A stretch of DNA of 8,084 bases from Acidobacteriaceae bacterium. Lineage in GTDB: Bacteria > Acidobacteriota > Terriglobia > Terriglobales > Acidobacteriaceae. The stretch is from positions 1-8,084 of the forward strand of contig PLBD01000487.1 in NCBI GenBank assembly GCA_003135315.1, written 5' to 3'. The notes beneath the pieces are model-generated. The model was given only the letters and a program-made list of their open reading frames with translations. It searched no databases and was not told the DNA's origin. Below, piece by piece: positions 5,420-8,084 of the stretch; the stretch's first letter is position 1; every line of letters starts with the position of its first letter. Position numbers and translations under genes: made by a program.

Positions 5420-7036
5420 TCAGTGTTTATTCGATGGATTTACCTGGATCTTGGCCATCATGCCAGCGTCCTCATGGTCGAGAATGTGGCAGTGAAAGAC
5501 GAATGTCCCGGCGATATTCGGATCGCTGAAGTCCATGCGCACTGTGATGCTCGGATAAGGACCGCTTCCCGACCAGGCAGGGATGGGATAGCTATCGTAG
5601 AGTTCTGGATTCTGGACGGGCACACCATTAATCGCCATCAGGAGGTAGTGGACCTGGTGAATGTGGAAATCATGCGCCTCGCCCGCCTGGTTCTGGATGG
5701 TCCAATCTTCGATCGAGCCTACGGTGGTGGTAATCGCAGGCGGATCGTCCATATGAAAGACCCTCGGCTTCGCGCCTGCCACGGTGATGAAGTACTGGGT
5801 AGGGCCGTTGCTGCCCACCGTCTGCTCGGAGAAATAAAGGTTACGGGTGGTCGTGGGCTGTTGCGTCAACAGGCCGGCAAAGCGGGGACGGTCGGACGGC
5901 GGCTTGATTGCTGTCCGCGCCGGAGGTGGCTCGACCTTCGCGTTGTCGACGCCGAACATCTTCATCAACTGCTGCGGTGGATTGGCGTTGCCCACCGCAC
6001 CTGTCGCATAGCCGTTGGTCAGGAATATTCCTTCCTGGTTGGAGGGAAGACCGGGCACAATGAATTCCGCCCGTCCGGCCGGCGGAATGACAATCTGGTT
6101 TTGGGCCAGCGGCGGTGACAGGGGAACGCCGTCCAGCGCGACTACCTGTACCTGCTGTGCGGTTGTACCGTAAATCACTTGCAGGGTGAGAAACGACTGG
6201 CTAGTTGCATTCAGAACTCGCCAGAATTCCTGTTGCCCGTATTGCATATTGATGTACGGCGACGGCGCATCGGGAAACAGTGCCGGCTGGAAGTTGATCG
6301 TCAGCTGGTTGGGGCCGGGCAGCCAGGAATTCGGGTTCTTGAATTGCTGACGGATGACGAGAACTCGCTCCGGCAGGCCCTGCGTTCCGTTGATGGTCCC
6401 CTCAATAAACAGCGCGCCGGACGCTCCGCCGTTCAACTGCGTGGTCGCCTGACCATGAGGATGGACATGGTACCAGTACATTCCGGGGTTGTCGTTCGGC
6501 GGAACCTGGAAGTTGTACTGGAACGGTGGATCGCCGGACTGGATCAGCGTGTAAATGACGTCATCCTGGTGGCAAAGCGGTGGAATATTCATTCCATGGA
6601 AGTGCATGTTGGTGGTACTGGGCATGATCATGCCACCGTTGCAGTCGGCGTCGGACTGCTTAACTGCCGGCTCCGGAACATGCATGCTCATCTGCATTTT
6701 CTTGGGGAACTTGTCGTACTTGTCGTAGGGAGCCTGAATGCTGTTGGTCAGGTTGAGCACCAACTGGTCGCCCGGATTCAGGCGCAGCGTAGGAGCTTCG
6801 ATCTGCGTCCCCTGGTAAATGTAGGAGTAGCAGTAGTGCATGAATCCGTCGCTTCCCTGCTGGTTCTCCAGCGTCAGGTTGACGTTCAGAGCGCCGTTCT
6901 GACTGTACAAATCCAGAGGGTTAACAACCAGACTGCCGGGCAGCGGTCGCACAGGACACACATCCTGCGCCGAAGCGCTGGCCAGAGCAAGCGTCAAAAC
7001 CAGGAACGGCAAAATCGATTTCATCATGGCAGACAT
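5420..7036 (-). CDS. Secreted multicopper oxidase (laccase-like)
   Basis: This 538-residue three-cupredoxin-domain enzyme oxidises its substrate one electron at a time at a type 1 copper and reduces O2 to water at a trinuclear cluster. All four copper motifs are intact: H145-F-H147-G; W188-Y-H190-V-H192; H455-D-F-H458-I-H460; and H515-C516-H517-ILD-H521-EDAG-M526. C516 and M526 are the type 1 ligands. A signal peptide is clear (SILPFLVLTLALASASA, cleavage near residue 23), so it acts in the periplasm or outside. Before the first HxH lies a Met/His segment (MQMSMHVPEP at 114-123, GGMIMPS at 135-141) that could bind extra copper, as in CueO-type enzymes. ATG at 7036 is taken; ATG at 7027 is nearly as good, with AGG ten bases before it. 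The gene starts 55 bases after the propeller gene stop and ends at a terminator. The substrate (Cu+, Mn2+, phenols) cannot be told. Confidence 0.93.
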   Translation of the reverse strand: MSAMMKSILPFLVLTLALASASAQDVCPVRPLPGSLVVNPLDLYSQNGALNVNLTLENQQGSDGFMHYCYSYIYQGTQIEAPTLRLNPGDQLVLNLTNSIQAPYDKYDKFPKKMQMSMHVPEPAVKQSDADCNGGMIMPSTTNMHFHGMNIPPLCHQDDVIYTLIQSGDPPFQYNFQVPPNDNPGMYWYHVHPHGQATTQLNGGASGALFIEGTINGTQGLPERVLVIRQQFKNPNSWLPGPNQLTINFQPALFPDAPSPYINMQYGQQEFWRVLNATSQSFLTLQVIYGTTAQQVQVVALDGVPLSPPLAQNQIVIPPAGRAEFIVPGLPSNQEGIFLTNGYATGAVGNANPPQQLMKMFGVDNAKVEPPPARTAIKPPSDRPRFAGLLTQQPTTTRNLYFSEQTVGSNGPTQYFITVAGAKPRVFHMDDPPAITTTVGSIEDWTIQNQAGEAHDFHIHQVHYLLMAINGVPVQNPELYDSYPIPAWSGSGPYPSITVRMDFSDPNIAGTFVFHCHILDHEDAGMMAKIQVNPSNKH

Positions 7037-7091
7037 ACCTGAAACTTCGTAAATTTTTCCTGAGCCGGCGCATTGGCCGGACGCTTTCCTG

Positions 7092-8084
7092 CTAGAACGG
7101 CCGTGGAGGAACAACCTGGATCGACAGCAGTCCTGGGCTCAGATCGTCACTCACCGGAGACGCGGCAGCCTCGTTCAGCGTGCACGTCGAGCCCGTGGAC
7201 GTCACATTGATGATGCCAACGGAGGAGCCAAACTCCGCCGCATAAAGGACATTACCCGTGCCCGTGGTATCGCGGGTCTGGAGCGACCCCACATAGCTCC
7301 ACGGGTTATAAAAGTTTTTCAGCGGAGGGGAGATACAGCCCGCCAATACGCCGCCGGTGCTCTTATTGAACAAGGCAGCGCTGACATAGCCGACCTGGCT
7401 GTTGCCAATGTAGAGCAGGCTCTCATCCGGACTGAGCCGCACGTTGGCAGAGTTAACTCCCGGCCCGATGGCGTTGGTTGCCGTGCCGAGAATATACATG
7501 ACCGTGGGGGCAAGTTTGCCCGAGGACAGATCGGAAACTTCCACCGTGGTGGTCACGGCGGCGTCGCCGAAGATTGCGAAATGACCGTCCTGGGTGATGT
7601 CCACTCCATCCGGGAAGTAAGCGGACGCGAAGCCGGTTGAATTCTGCTCATCGTTGTTGGAAATTGGAATTCCGTTCGCTGTGTTGAAGGACTGGATGGA
7701 GCCGTCAATGTAGGTGACCACCAGCATGTTCCCGTTGAGCGCCATGCCGGAGATCCAGCCGCCATTCAGCGGCGTGACCGTGATGTCGCCCAGGAATGAC
7801 AGTTGGCATCCGGATCCCACCGAAAACGTCGCAATCGTATTGGAAAGGGTGTAGCCGGCATAAAGATAGTTCTGGTTGACAACTATGCCTATGCCGTTAC
7901 TTGTCCCCACATCGTTGGTCGAACCCTGGAAGGTTCCCACCAACGCTTGCGTCTGGGTATTAATGGCAGCTACGTCACCAGAACCGGCGTCAGACACATA
8001 CAGGCACTGAGCAGAACTGGAGGGCGCCATCGCCAGCCTCGGCGTTCCGAAAAACCCACCTCCAATACCCAGACCGGTGGTATT
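7092..8084 (-). CDS. Beta-propeller protein, lactonase/YncE-like, 5' truncated by the window
   Basis: The frame is open to the window edge, giving 330 visible residues. An internal ATG at 8030 is preceded in frame by NTTGLGIGGGFFGTPRLA and is probably not the start. Repeated blade-like stretches can be seen: CLYVSDAGSGDVAAINTQT, NYLYAGYTLSNTIATFSV, NMLVVTYIDGSIQSFN, DGHFAIFGDAAVTTTVEVSD, SLLYIGNSQVGYVSAALFN and NVLYAAEFGSSVGIINV. These fit a seven-bladed propeller of the lactonase (PF10282) or YncE type. The many S, T, N and G residues and few charges suggest an exported protein, but the signal peptide, if any, is off the window. True 6-phosphogluconolactonase activity should not be assumed. 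Expanded families of such proteins are common in acidobacteria. The oxidase gene follows 55 bases downstream and is likely co-transcribed. Confidence 0.8.
   Translation of the reverse strand, partial: NTTGLGIGGGFFGTPRLAMAPSSSAQCLYVSDAGSGDVAAINTQTQALVGTFQGSTNDVGTSNGIGIVVNQNYLYAGYTLSNTIATFSVGSGCQLSFLGDITVTPLNGGWISGMALNGNMLVVTYIDGSIQSFNTANGIPISNNDEQNSTGFASAYFPDGVDITQDGHFAIFGDAAVTTTVEVSDLSSGKLAPTVMYILGTATNAIGPGVNSANVRLSPDESLLYIGNSQVGYVSAALFNKSTGGVLAGCISPPLKNFYNPWSYVGSLQTRDTTGTGNVLYAAEFGSSVGIINVTSTGSTCTLNEAAASPVSDDLSPGLLSIQVVPPRPF

Noticed and set aside
5339..7042. Two long plus-strand frames (5339-6118 and 6179-7042) opposite the multicopper oxidase
   Set aside because: Both are antisense to an intact oxidase with all copper motifs, and neither shows a recognisable domain.
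7091..7100. GCTAGAACGG shared between the end of the propeller gene and the mtaB hairpin (2113-2122)
   Set aside because: Only ten bases match, it has no paired arm at 7091, and it is explained by coding sequence; a chance match is likely.
7037..7114. Extension of the oxidase to a TTG at 7114
   Set aside because: It would overlap the end of the propeller gene and put 26 non-hydrophobic residues before the signal peptide.

Overview
The window looks like a chromosomal segment of a GC-rich soil bacterium, most probably an acidobacterium (Terriglobia/Koribacter-like). That placement is an inference. It rests on the isolated infC with a non-AUG start, the secreted beta-propeller (lactonase-like) protein, the HCHILDHE-type multicopper oxidase, and the many small intergenic palindromes that I associate with such genomes. 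No transposase, phage, CRISPR, tRNA or rRNA sequence was seen.

Layout. Positions 1-172 carry no recognisable gene. A single-domain response regulator (173-643, minus) is preceded by an 11-codon ORF whose stop overlaps its start. It is divergent from mtaB (764-2140, plus), a tRNA methylthiotransferase with all six cluster cysteines; its GTG start sits just behind a TATAAT box. The last codons of mtaB lie inside an imperfect palindrome, and the 444-base gap that follows is largely built of inverted repeats. infC (IF-3, 2585-3193, plus) begins with an ATC codon behind a strong Shine-Dalgarno and has a proline-rich tail. All genes from 3264 to the right edge are on the minus strand. In transcription order they are a truncated beta-propeller protein (7092 to the edge), a secreted multicopper oxidase (5420-7036), an intrinsic terminator, a nested palindrome element (5134-5275), a divergent Nramp-family divalent-metal transporter (3770-5029), and a small VOC/PhnB-like protein (3264-3725).

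How they fit together. The propeller protein and the oxidase form a likely two-gene unit ending at the terminator and acting outside the cytoplasm. The transporter and VOC gene form a second likely unit. mtaB and infC both serve translation but are separated by repeats and probably transcribed independently. No complete new multigene system is evident. The most interesting points are the altered metal-site motifs of the transporter, the shared CTNAAG-core palindromes in two intergenic regions, the AUC start of infC, and the translational-coupling geometry at the response regulator.
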